From Sellimonas caecigallum (GTDB taxonomy: Bacteria; Bacillota; Clostridia; Lachnospirales; Lachnospiraceae): DNA of 64,000 nucleotides. The notes beneath the pieces are model-generated. The model was not told where the DNA came from and did not search any database. It was given only the letters and a program-made list of their open reading frames with translations. Shown piece after piece: positions 8,951-16,190 of the stretch. A program made the position numbers and the translations under genes. The number at the start of each line of letters is the position of its first letter. Positions within the stretch are counted from its first letter, which is position 1. The DNA is taken from NCBI RefSeq assembly GCF_045038405.1, contig NZ_CP173660.1:1302001-1366000 (forward strand). Direction: 5' to 3'.

Positions 8951-9825
8951 TGCATATATATACAAAATCCATTGGATTCGGAGATTTCTCCGGATCCAAG
9001 ATGAAAGAGATAGAACGGGAGACAAAATACGCATTTACCTCCCACGAAAGAAGAATCCTCGACCGGGATACCGATTACTGTGAATACAGAAAAAAATTCG
9101 GAGAACGTCTGGCTCTTGGACTCTATGGCACTGTAGATATGCATGAAGAGTTCGAACGCGACTACGCTGTACCGATTTTCGAAGGAAAAGGCGTTACTAT
9201 GTATTCAGATATGACGGTGGAAAAACGTATGGACCGGGAAGCCTACACAGGAATCTGTGAGGATGCCAGGGTAGATATCTCTATCATCTTTTATATCCAG
9301 AATGCGATGGAATATCTCAGGGAAAAACAAAACGGAAATCTGAGAAGGAAGAAAATTTCCATCACACTGTCCGGCCTTGCACTGGAAGGAACCGTTTTGC
9401 TGCCTGTCATCAAAAATGAACAGAAGAAAAAACAGCAAAAAGAAGACTTCCGCAATCGGATGATGCTCCTGAGCGCGGCAAGAGAAGGAAACGAGGATGC
9501 TATCGAGACTCTGACATTAAATGATATGAATCTTTATCATCAGGTGTCCCAGAGAATTGAGAGGAAAGAAGATATTTTCAGCATCGTAGACACATACTTT
9601 ATGCCAGCTGGCGTGGAATGTGACAGATACTCGATCATGGGAGAGATCATCGCTATGGATGTGGACGTCAACAACGTTACACAGGAAGAAATACTGATCC
9701 TCACGCTGAACGTCAATGAGATGATATTTGACGTCTGTGTGCCAAAGCATCGGGTTCTGGGAGAACCTGATGTAGGAAGAAGATTCCGTACGGAAATATG
9801 GCTTCAGGGTAGGATTAATTTCTAA
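8950..9825 (+). CDS. DUF3881-like protein of unknown function
   Basis: 291 residues, soluble, with no signal peptide or membrane segment. It opens MHIYTKSIGFGDFSG and has a charged, regular alpha/beta composition. I recognise it as resembling the DUF3881 family that often follows serS in Lachnospiraceae; this is from memory and moderately sure. Its ATG overlaps the serS stop by one base (TAATG), so the two are translationally coupled. A promoter hairpin follows. Confidence 0.7.
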   Translation: MHIYTKSIGFGDFSGSKMKEIERETKYAFTSHERRILDRDTDYCEYRKKFGERLALGLYGTVDMHEEFERDYAVPIFEGKGVTMYSDMTVEKRMDREAYTGICEDARVDISIIFYIQNAMEYLREKQNGNLRRKKISITLSGLALEGTVLLPVIKNEQKKKQQKEDFRNRMMLLSAAREGNEDAIETLTLNDMNLYHQVSQRIERKEDIFSIVDTYFMPAGVECDRYSIMGEIIAMDVDVNNVTQEEILILTLNVNEMIFDVCVPKHRVLGEPDVGRRFRTEIWLQGRINF

Positions 9826-9831
9826 AAATAC

Positions 9832-9860
9832 TTCACAACACTCCCTATTTATGTTATAAT
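9832..9860 (+). promoter_or_regulatory. Host tRNA-Arg promoter
   Basis: -35 TTCACA (9832-9837), a 17-bp spacer, and a perfect -10 TATAAT (9855-9860). It points at the split host tRNA-Arg beginning at 9888. It appears to be the only good promoter upstream of the replacement tRNA at 10159. Confidence 0.8.
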
Positions 9861-9869
9861 AGGGAGTGT
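9838..9869. repeat. Inverted repeat overlapping the tRNA promoter
   Basis: Two 12-bp arms (9838-9849 and 9858-9869, core ACTCCCTATT/AATAGGGAGT) with an 8-nt loop; the -10 box lies across the loop and right arm. It could be the terminator of the DUF3881-like gene, although no T-run follows, or an operator over the tRNA promoter. Confidence 0.6.
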
Positions 9870-9887
9870 GTGAATTTTATATATTGT

Positions 9888-9926
9888 GTCCTCTTAGTAA
9901 AATGGATATTACGGATCCCTCCTAAG
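9888..9926 (+). tRNA. tRNA-Arg(CCU), orphaned 5' half
   Basis: GTCCTCT acceptor strand, a perfect GTAA/TTAC D stem, a GATCC anticodon 5' strand and anticodon loop CTCCTAA. The sequence then departs from tRNA structure. The missing 3' half is at 35864-35904: GGATC completes the anticodon stem, GCAGG/CCTGC forms the T stem and AGGGGAC completes the acceptor stem with one T-G pair. The gene has been split in the anticodon loop by the 26-kb island and cannot give a tRNA as it stands. Confidence 0.9.
9919..9926. other. Left attachment core (attL) of the island
   Basis: CTCCTAAG, shared with 35864-35871. Outside these 8 bp the flanks continue the tRNA on the left and right respectively; inside them the sequences differ. 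A third copy is in the anticodon loop of the internal tRNA (10191-10198). Confidence 0.8.
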
Positions 9927-9934
9927 TGTTTGGT

Positions 9935-10038
9935 AAGCGAACACCTCATGGAAGCAGGGACAGGCAGATTTGAGTACAAATCGGATCTGGTACGGAAACG
10001 AATTGAACAGGAGTTGAACATGAAAAAGGTGTTCGCTT
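9935..10038. repeat. 12-bp inverted repeats inside the left island end
   Basis: AAGCGAACACCT (9935-9946) and its exact reverse complement (10027-10038), 80 bp apart. Their closeness to attL suggests recombinase or excisionase arm-type sites. A 26-codon frame with a ribosome binding site starts at 10020 and overlaps the right arm. Confidence 0.6.
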
Positions 10039-10158
10039 CACTGTCAAAGAAACAGAAAAAATTGTTGGTTACCAGTCATAAAAAATGGCTGTTACCATAG
10101 AATCGGTTATCTGACCGAGAGGCTGAAAACCCAGTGTTTAAGCCAAAAATCAGAGAAT

Positions 10159-10232
10159 GTCTTCGTAGCTCAGCTGGATAGAGCACTCGCCTCCTAAGCG
10201 AGGGGTCAGAGGTTCAAATCCTCCCGGAGACG
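10159..10232 (+). tRNA. tRNA-Arg(CCU), intact, carried by the island
   Basis: A 74-nt cloverleaf: acceptor GTCTTCG/CGGAGAC with one G-T pair, D stem GCTC/GAGC, anticodon stem CTCGC/GCGAG, loop CTCCTAA (anticodon CCU, reads AGG), and T stem AGAGG/CCTCC with one A-C mismatch at its base. CCA is not encoded. Its stems differ from those of the split host tRNA, so it is not a duplication of it. No promoter of its own is obvious; the host tRNA promoter at 9832-9860 reads towards it with no terminator between. Confidence 0.93.
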
Positions 10233-10234
10233 GC

Positions 10235-10297
10235 AAATATAAGCGGGAATTATTAGCTGGAACGGCTGAATAATTACCCGCTTATTTCATTTTCTGG
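10235..10297 (+). terminator. Terminator of the island tRNA-Arg
   Basis: A long stem, ATAAGCGGG...AATTATT against AATAATTACCCGCTTAT with one bulged A, capped by AGC/GCT and followed by TTTCATTTT. It closes the tRNA transcription unit. Confidence 0.8.
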
Positions 10298-10415
10298 AGA
10301 GAAAAAAGGATCTGTCAGGAATGAAATCTCAGCTAATACACCGACAAAAATCGGCGGCTCCAGCTAATAAATATGCTCTATGGCTAATACTTTTTTTCAG
10401 AGCGTTTAGCTAATA
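10251..10415. repeat. Iteron-like AGCTAATA repeats
   Basis: (A/G)GCTAATA occurs at 10331, 10372, 10382 and 10408 on the + strand, and its reverse complement at 10251-10258. All five copies fall within 165 bp of noncoding DNA upstream of parB-parA-parB. They may be the element's own partition site, a replication iteron set or recombinase arm sites. Confidence 0.6.
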
Positions 10416-10542
10416 TGAGTGCTTAGTTAGATGTCAGCCTGTGTTTTAGATAGTAAAAAAGAGAAAATGCTGGATAAACAGGCGGTACGTCATTACGGAT
10501 TATCTGAACAAAGCTGATACAATATCAATTACATGGATATGT

Positions 10543-10600
10543 CAAACGAGAAGCTCGTTTGGATCGGATTTATAAAAATCTGATCTGAACGGGCTTTTTA
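10543..10600 (+). terminator. Leader terminator with a competing hairpin upstream of parB
   Basis: Bases 10551-10571 pair with 10576-10596 in a 21-bp RNA stem that needs four G-U pairs, with a four-base ATAA loop and a short T-run. A mutually exclusive hairpin, CAAACGAG (10543-10550) with CTCGTTTG (10554-10561), uses the 5' half of the same stem. This is the arrangement of a terminator/antiterminator switch. The next gene starts at 10628. Confidence 0.65.
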
Positions 10601-10627
10601 CGTATCAGAAGAAAGAAGGAGGAAGAA

Positions 10628-11473
10628 TTGGAAGAAAAAGAGAAAGTCATTGAAATTGAGATTGAGAGGCTTCGTGATTTTAAGAAGCATCCATTTCAGG
10701 TCAGGGACGATAAAGAGATGTCGCTTCTAAAAGAAAGTATTCAAAATTACGGGATACTCAGTCCACTGATCGTTAGACCTGTCCTGGACGGTGTGTATGA
10801 GATTGTGGCAGGGCATAGAAGAAAATATGCGGCACAGCAGTTGGGATATCGTAAGCTGCCCGTAATCATCCGGGTGATGTCTGATGACGAGGCGATTATT
10901 TCCATGGTGGATTCTAATTTACAGCGGGAGCGGATCAGCTACAGCGAAAAGGCATTTGCCTACATGATGAAAAATGAGGCAATGAAAAGAAAAGGCGGTC
11001 GAAAGCGTAGCCAAATTGACCACAAATTCAAAGGGAAAAAGACAGTCGAGATTATTAGAGAGGAAGGCGGTGACAGCCCTAAGCAGGTTCAGCGCTATAT
11101 CAAGATTACAGAATTGATTCCGGAACTGCTCCAACAGTTGGATGATGAAATGATCGGATTTAATCCTGCTGTAGAGATCGCCTCTCTGAAGAAGGAAGAG
11201 CAAAAACAGCTTCTCGACGCTATGGATTATGCACAGTCTACGCCTTCACTGTCACAAGCGCAGCGGATGAAAAGGTTAAGCAAAGAAGGAAAGCTCACAA
11301 AAGAAAAGATGGAAGATATTATGAGTGAGATTAAGAAGGGAGAAATCTCCAGAGTGATTTTTACAAATGAACAGCTTCACCGATATTTCCCATCCAGTTA
11401 TACACCGGAGAAAATGAAACGGGAAATCCTGGCGATATTAAAACTCTGGGCAGAACAATACTGGGAACAGTAA
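10628..11473 (+). CDS. ParB/Spo0J-like partition protein of the island (first copy)
   Basis: 281 residues. ParB/Srx-type N-terminal domain with VAGHRRKYAAQQLG and DSNLQRERISYSEKAFAY, then a KorB-like helix-turn-helix region. The TTG start is supported by AGAAGGAGGAAG just upstream. It is distinct from chromosomal parB: it lacks the N-terminal GLGKGL segment and begins directly at the nucleotide-binding domain. Together with the ParA and second ParB that follow it resembles the maintenance module of Tn1549-like elements or related plasmids. It probably binds sites in the island, such as the repeats at 10331-10415. Confidence 0.88.
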   Translation: MEEKEKVIEIEIERLRDFKKHPFQVRDDKEMSLLKESIQNYGILSPLIVRPVLDGVYEIVAGHRRKYAAQQLGYRKLPVIIRVMSDDEAIISMVDSNLQRERISYSEKAFAYMMKNEAMKRKGGRKRSQIDHKFKGKKTVEIIREEGGDSPKQVQRYIKITELIPELLQQLDDEMIGFNPAVEIASLKKEEQKQLLDAMDYAQSTPSLSQAQRMKRLSKEGKLTKEKMEDIMSEIKKGEISRVIFTNEQLHRYFPSSYTPEKMKREILAILKLWAEQYWEQ

Positions 11474-11489
11474 TTGAGGAGGATAAAAA

Positions 11490-12275
11490 ATGTGTAAGGT
11501 TATTTCAATAGCAAATCAGAAAGGCGGAGTCGCAAAGACTACTACTGCTGTAAATCTTGGCATTGGATTAGTAAGAAAAGGGAATAAAGTATTGCTTGTC
11601 GATACAGATCCGCAGGGAAGTCTGACTGCAAGCCTTGGATATGTCGAACCGGATGAAATTCCGGTTACTCTGGCAAACATCCTGACGGCTGTTATTAATG
11701 AGGAAGAAATTGATATGGCAGCTGGGATTCTTCATCATGAGGAAAATATAGATATCATGCCCGGCAATATTGAACTTTCTGCGTTGGAAGTGACAATGGG
11801 AAATGTTATGAGCAGGGAATTAATACTGAAGGATTATATCGATATGATGAGAGAACGATACGATTATATTTTGATCGATTGTATGCCAAGTCTTGGAATG
11901 ATGACAATTAATGCTCTGGTGGCATCAGATTCAGTGCTTATCCCGGTTCAGGCTGCTTACCTTCCTGTAAAAGGACTTCAGCAGTTAATTAAAACAATCA
12001 TGATGGTAAAGAAGAGGTTAAATCGTAAATTGAAAATCCAGGGAATTCTTCTTACTATGGTCGATTACAGAACAAATTATGCGAAAGATATTTCTTCTAA
12101 AGTACATGAAACATACGGATCAAGGATTGTTGTCTTTCAAAATACGATTCCTATGTCTGTAAAGGCTGCCGAAACAAGCGCAGAAGGAATAAGTATTTAT
12201 GCACACTGTCCCAGGAGTAAAGTTGCAGAGGCATACAGAAATCTGACAGAGGAGGTTTTGGAAAATGAAAAATAG
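11490..12275 (+). CDS. ParA-family ATPase of the island
   Basis: 261 residues with deviant Walker A KGGVAKTTTAVNLG (Ala replaces the second Gly), DTDPQGSLTASLG and ILIDCMPSLGMM. It is related to Soj/ParA and to the AAA ATPases of integrative conjugative elements. It starts 16 nt after the first island ParB and overlaps the second. Its role is presumably maintenance of an excised or extrachromosomal form, or regulation of transfer. Confidence 0.92.
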   Translation: MCKVISIANQKGGVAKTTTAVNLGIGLVRKGNKVLLVDTDPQGSLTASLGYVEPDEIPVTLANILTAVINEEEIDMAAGILHHEENIDIMPGNIELSALEVTMGNVMSRELILKDYIDMMRERYDYILIDCMPSLGMMTINALVASDSVLIPVQAAYLPVKGLQQLIKTIMMVKKRLNRKLKIQGILLTMVDYRTNYAKDISSKVHETYGSRIVVFQNTIPMSVKAAETSAEGISIYAHCPRSKVAEAYRNLTEEVLENEK

Positions 12276-12996
12276 AAGCGGGGAAAAAGTTAAACTGACA
12301 AGTATTGACGAAATGCTTGGAGTTCTGAATGAAGAGTCGGCTATGGAGATAGAAATCAGCAGGATCCATAGTTTCAAGAATCATCCTTTTAAAGTTCTTG
12401 ATGATGGAAAAATGCAGGATCTGGTAGACAGTGTAAAGGAAAATGGAGTGCTTACTCCTGTATTGATCCGTCCAACAGCGAATGATCAATATGAAATGAT
12501 ATCCGGTCATTGTAGAATGCATGCAGCTGTTATCGCAGGTCTTACTACAATTCCGGCAATCATCAGAGAACTGTCAGATGATGAAGCGGTAATCGCAATG
12601 GTAGATGCCAATATTCAGAGGGAAGAGTTGTTTCCGAGTGAAAAGGCATATGCGTTTAAAATGAAATTGGATGCCATGAAACACCAGGGAGGAAGGACAG
12701 ATATTACTTCTGGTCAAAATGGCCAGAAGTTGAAAGGAACTGTTTCAAGAGATATTTTAGCTGAACAGGTTGGAGAAAGTTCAAAGCAGATACAGCGTTA
12801 TATTCGTCTCACGGAACTTATACCGGAACTGCTCGAACTCGTTGATAAAAAGAAACTGCAATTTACTGTAGCTGTTGATATTTCATATCTCGACAGGGAA
12901 ATCCAGAAATGGATTTATGAATATATCCGGGACAATGGTTTCATCAAGCCTTGCCAGATTTCAGCTTTGCCTGATGGAGGAAAGGAGAAATCATGA
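12265..12996 (+). CDS. ParB-like partition protein of the island (second copy)
   Basis: 243 residues with ISGHCRMHAAVIAG and DANIQREELFPSEKAYAFKMK in the ParB/Srx domain, then KQIQRYIRLTELIPELL. It is similar to the first island ParB but shorter at the C-terminus, where it stops after a DREIQKWIYEYIRDNG segment. Its start lies within the end of parA. Two ParB paralogues around one ParA are a known arrangement of clostridial conjugative elements. Confidence 0.9.
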   Translation: MKNRSGEKVKLTSIDEMLGVLNEESAMEIEISRIHSFKNHPFKVLDDGKMQDLVDSVKENGVLTPVLIRPTANDQYEMISGHCRMHAAVIAGLTTIPAIIRELSDDEAVIAMVDANIQREELFPSEKAYAFKMKLDAMKHQGGRTDITSGQNGQKLKGTVSRDILAEQVGESSKQIQRYIRLTELIPELLELVDKKKLQFTVAVDISYLDREIQKWIYEYIRDNGFIKPCQISALPDGGKEKS

Positions 12997-13289
12997 TAAT
13001 TTTAAAATTAATTGAAAAACTGATATTGCTTCCGGTATGGATCATCTTGGCTCTGATCAGCCTTTGCATTAAGCTGACAGTCAATTTATATGGCTTTATA
13101 AAAGGGGTTTTTACTTTCCTGCTTATTCTTTTGATGATCGGAACGATTGTCTGTTATCAGGACTGGGTTCAGGTGGCGGTACTCTTGTGTATTGAAGCGG
13201 CAGTATTCTTGATTTTATTCTGTGGATGCTTTATCGAAGTAACGGTAGATATGCTGAGAGGATATGTGAGCGACAGGCTTTTGTCTTAG
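12993..13289 (+). CDS. Small membrane protein, CD1845-like
   Basis: 98 residues with two or three hydrophobic helices (about 8-32, 37-52 and 58-80). It resembles the CD1845 family of Clostridioides difficile conjugative transposons, which sits right after parA-parB in those elements. The ATG overlaps the preceding stop by 4 nt (ATGA). No function is known. The family call is from memory of position and composition. Confidence 0.65.
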   Translation: MIILKLIEKLILLPVWIILALISLCIKLTVNLYGFIKGVFTFLLILLMIGTIVCYQDWVQVAVLLCIEAAVFLILFCGCFIEVTVDMLRGYVSDRLLS

Positions 13290-13320
13290 AAAGAAGGATG
13301 AATATGGCGTACATACATGA

Positions 13321-14247
13321 AATTTTAGGAAAATTCCATATATCACGCTGAGCGAGAGATTATTTGGAAAAATCAGAAATTTGACGTATCGTTATATGCC
13401 AAATCAGCTTACGCTGTTTCCAACGGAAACGAAGCAATATGATATGTGGCTTCTCAGGGAGTTGTTGAATAATTGTATCGCTCATTCAGAATATACATAT
13501 GGGGGTAGAATATATTTAAATGAGTATGAAGACAGGATTGTTCTAGCGAATCCAGGATCATTTCTGCCTGGTAAGATCGAACCAGTGCTGGATCCAGGAT
13601 ACAACCCGCCGTTTTACAGGAATCAGCTTCTGGCGGAAACTATGGTAAAACTCAACATGATTGATTCGCAGTCCACTGGAATCAGAAGGGTGTTCCGGAT
13701 TCAAAAAGAACGATATTTCCCGCTTCCTGATTATGATTTGTCTAATAGACAGCAGGTAAAAGTATGTGTATATGGAAAGATTCTTGATGAGAATTATTCT
13801 CAGATACTATTCAAAAATCCTGATTTTGATCTTGAAACTGTATTTTTGATTGACTGTGTTCAGAAAGGAATTAAGATTGATAAGTCGGCAGTAAAGTATT
13901 TAAGGAAATTAAAAGTTATAGAAGGGAAAATGCCTAATATTTTTCTATCCGCTGCTATATCAGAAACCCTCGGTGAGAAAACCCAATACGTGAAAAATAA
14001 GGCATTTGATGATCAATATTACAAAGATTTAATCGTGAAATATCTTGAACAGTATGGAAAAGCAAAGAAAAAGGATATACGCATCTTGCTCTGGGACAAG
14101 CTTCCCGAAGTGATGACAGATAAACAGAAAGAAGATAAGATACGAAATTTACTTTCTGCCTTGCGCAAAAAAAATATTATTACTACAGACTCAAAAAACC
14201 AACAAAGATCTTCTTGGATTTTAGTATCTCAGCTTAAACAAGAATAA
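13321..14247 (+). pseudogene. 5'-truncated AlbA_2/ATPase-domain transcriptional regulator
   Basis: The frame is open from 13321, but the recognisable protein begins abruptly (KIPYITLSERLFGKIRNLTYRY) with no N-terminal DNA-binding domain. The remainder has the HATPase-like block LLRELLNNCIAHSEYTYGGRIYLNE and NPGSFLPG, then a winged-helix-like tail. Full-length relatives carry an AlbA_2 domain first. A different short frame with its own ribosome binding site (ATG at about 13303, MAYIHEILGKFHISR then stop) runs into the same spot, which marks a deletion junction near 13320. A TTG at 13381 could start a 288-residue product, but expression is doubtful. Confidence 0.7.
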
Positions 14248-14332
14248 CACTATTTACACAAGGTTTTACACAAGAATTTAAGCAAGAAATAACTAAAACA
14301 CCGTAAAATCAAGGATTAGAAGAGACTGATAA

Positions 14333-15223
14333 AAACACAAAAATTTTATCAGGAATCGTTTCTATGAAGCGGGAACTCTTGGTACATCCAATCCGAAAGA
14401 AGTTACCTTCAAAGGTGTCATGAGACTTCAGGACATGGATATCAATGAGGGATATACATTCCATACCGGTTTGAAAGGTGTGTGGCTTAATAAACTTACA
14501 CATGTTGTAAAGACAGGAACAAACACATGGAAAGGTACCTGGGAGAATGGAAATACCGGAAATAATGTGGAGCGTGAGTATCTATGGGTCGAGGTAGAAG
14601 GAACACCAAGTAATCCGCTTAAGATTACTTACTGGGGTAATGCAACTCATGGATCCGGAATCAACTACTATGGCTCTTCTGTTACCTACAAGCTTGTAGA
14701 AAACAATAAGAATGCACTTCCAAAAGATGCAAAACCTGCAGTCGGTACGCATTGTGCCACTTATGCCACTTATAACCTTATGAAAGCAGATGAATTCAAA
14801 CGCTATCAGTTCAGTGGCTGGTACAACGATGCTGCTCTTAAGGATAAGGCCAAAGATACTATCATGTTATCTTCTGACATGACCTTCTATGGTACTTACA
14901 TTAAGGTAGCAGGTATCATTGAAACGGAGGTTGTAAATGGTAAGATTACTCCTTCCGATGACTGCTTTGATTATGGCGGTGATAAGAAGATTGAGTACAG
15001 CCCTAACGAAGGATACCTTTTAAAATCTGTAACTGTTGATGGTAAAGAGGTGGATCCAGCAAAGAATCCTGCCGAATATATATTTACTAATGTCCAGGAT
15101 GATCATAAGATCAAAGTCGTATATGAGAAGCCTTCCATGGATAAGGAAGTAAATATCAAAGACAGCGATTGCATTGATAATTACGAGGATGGCGAAGTAA
15201 TAGATGGTTATCATCTGTTTTGA
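14333..15223 (+). pseudogene. Fragment of a repeat-containing surface adhesin
   Basis: An open frame without a plausible start or signal peptide. The middle has an InlB B-type repeat (RYQFSGWYNDAAL...MTFYGTYIK) followed by a bacterial repeat domain (ITPSDDCFDYGGDKKIEYSPNEGY...VTVDGKEV). Such proteins are common cargo of conjugative elements. Both ends are missing: the left edge lies near 14333 and the right edge runs directly into a VirB4 fragment near 15205, with no sortase motif or membrane anchor. Confidence 0.7.
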
Positions 15224-15740
15224 TATTAAGGATCTTGGTAAGCAGCTTAAAAAATTAGGTATGCTGATTGTTCAGGATCAGGTTTGGAACAGAGTAACCA
15301 TTAACCGTAACACCCACAAATCGACCAGATACTACATCGATGAGTTCCATCTACTTCTGAAGGAAGAGCAGACGGCAGCTTACTTCGTTGAGATCTGGAA
15401 GAGATTCCGTAAATGGGGAGGTATTCCTACTGGTATCACACAGAATATTAAGGACTTACTTGCCAGCCGAGAGATTGAGAATATCTTTGAGAACAGCGAT
15501 TTTATCCTGATGCTCAACCAGGCTGCAGGTGACAGACAGATCCTTGCAAAGCAGCTTAATATCTCACCTTATCAGTTATCCTATGTAACCAACAGTGGTG
15601 AAGGTGAAGGACTTTTGTTCTATGGAAGCACTATCATTCCGTTCAAGGATAAGTTCGATAAGACATTGAAGCTTTACTCACTCATGACTACTAAGCCGGA
15701 GGAGGTTGAAGCCAGAAAGCAGAAGGAAATGGAAGAATAA
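15204..15740 (+). pseudogene. C-terminal fragment of a VirB4-like conjugation ATPase
   Basis: 178 codons matching the end of Tn1549-type VirB4/TraE ATPases: ICFDIKDLGKQLKKLGMLIVQDQVW, the Walker B-like RYYIDEFHLLL, then RKWGGIPTGITQNIKDLL and FILMLNQAAGDRQILA. The N-terminal domain and Walker A are gone; the fragment is joined to the adhesin remnant by a deletion near 15205. It cannot power transfer. Confidence 0.85.
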
Positions 15741-15763
15741 TTGTGAAAAGAGTGTGTGAATTA

Positions 15764-15812
15764 TTGACTAGAGCCTCTCCTGATGGTATATTTAGATTAC
15801 CCAACGGGTAAT
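15764..15812 (+). promoter_or_regulatory. higBA promoter and operator
   Basis: -35 TTGACT (15764-15769), a 17-bp spacer and -10 TATATT (15787-15792). Just downstream is the perfect palindrome ATTACCC-AAC-GGGTAAT (15796-15812), which overlaps the expected start point. This fits autorepression by the HigA antitoxin. Confidence 0.75.
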
Positions 15813-15830
15813 TTAAAAAGTAGGGCAAAC

Positions 15831-16190
15831 GTGCAGCTACTATACAATAACAGCAAAGTTCAGAAACAATGTACCGATTTAAAAACTGCAAAAAAGTTGT
15901 TTGGCGGGAATGCTGCATTAGCAACCAGCCTATTTGCCCGAATAAATGCTATGCAGCAGGCGAGTGTAATTAAGGATATAGTAATGATGCCGACGTTTCA
16001 TTTTCATAAGTTGAGTGGCAATATGGATGGATTTTTTGCTATAGATGTAAAAACGAGAAGAGATCCATGGCGTATTATTATTCAGCCATTAGATGAGAAT
16101 GAAGAACCTTATGATCCTTGTAATATTGATGAAATTGCTGGTGTGGTTAGAATTGTTGAAGTAAAGGAGGTAAGTAACCATTATGAGTAA
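15831..16190 (+). CDS. higB: HigB/RelE-type toxin
   Basis: 119 residues from a GTG at 15831. Upstream in-frame codons to an ATG at 15783 fall on the promoter and operator and are rejected. The protein (VQLLYNNSKVQKQC...LFGGNAALATSLFARI...FHKLSGNMDGFFAIDV...WRIIIQP) resembles the HigB family of ribosome-dependent mRNA interferases, with the typical basic and aromatic C-terminal strands. It overlaps the antitoxin gene by 8 nt. Toxin first, antitoxin second is the HigBA order. Confidence 0.82.
   Translation: MQLLYNNSKVQKQCTDLKTAKKLFGGNAALATSLFARINAMQQASVIKDIVMMPTFHFHKLSGNMDGFFAIDVKTRRDPWRIIIQPLDENEEPYDPCNIDEIAGVVRIVEVKEVSNHYE

Noticed and set aside
10020..10100. A 26-codon frame with an AGGAG site at the left island end (MKKVFASLSKKQKKLL...)
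   Set aside because: Too short and basic to assign; it overlaps the inverted repeat. Kept only as a remark in the repeat entry.
13381..14247. Treating the AlbA_2-type frame as a complete gene from the TTG at 13381
   Set aside because: Family-like sequence continues upstream of the TTG, and the N-terminal domain is missing, so it is a truncated gene.
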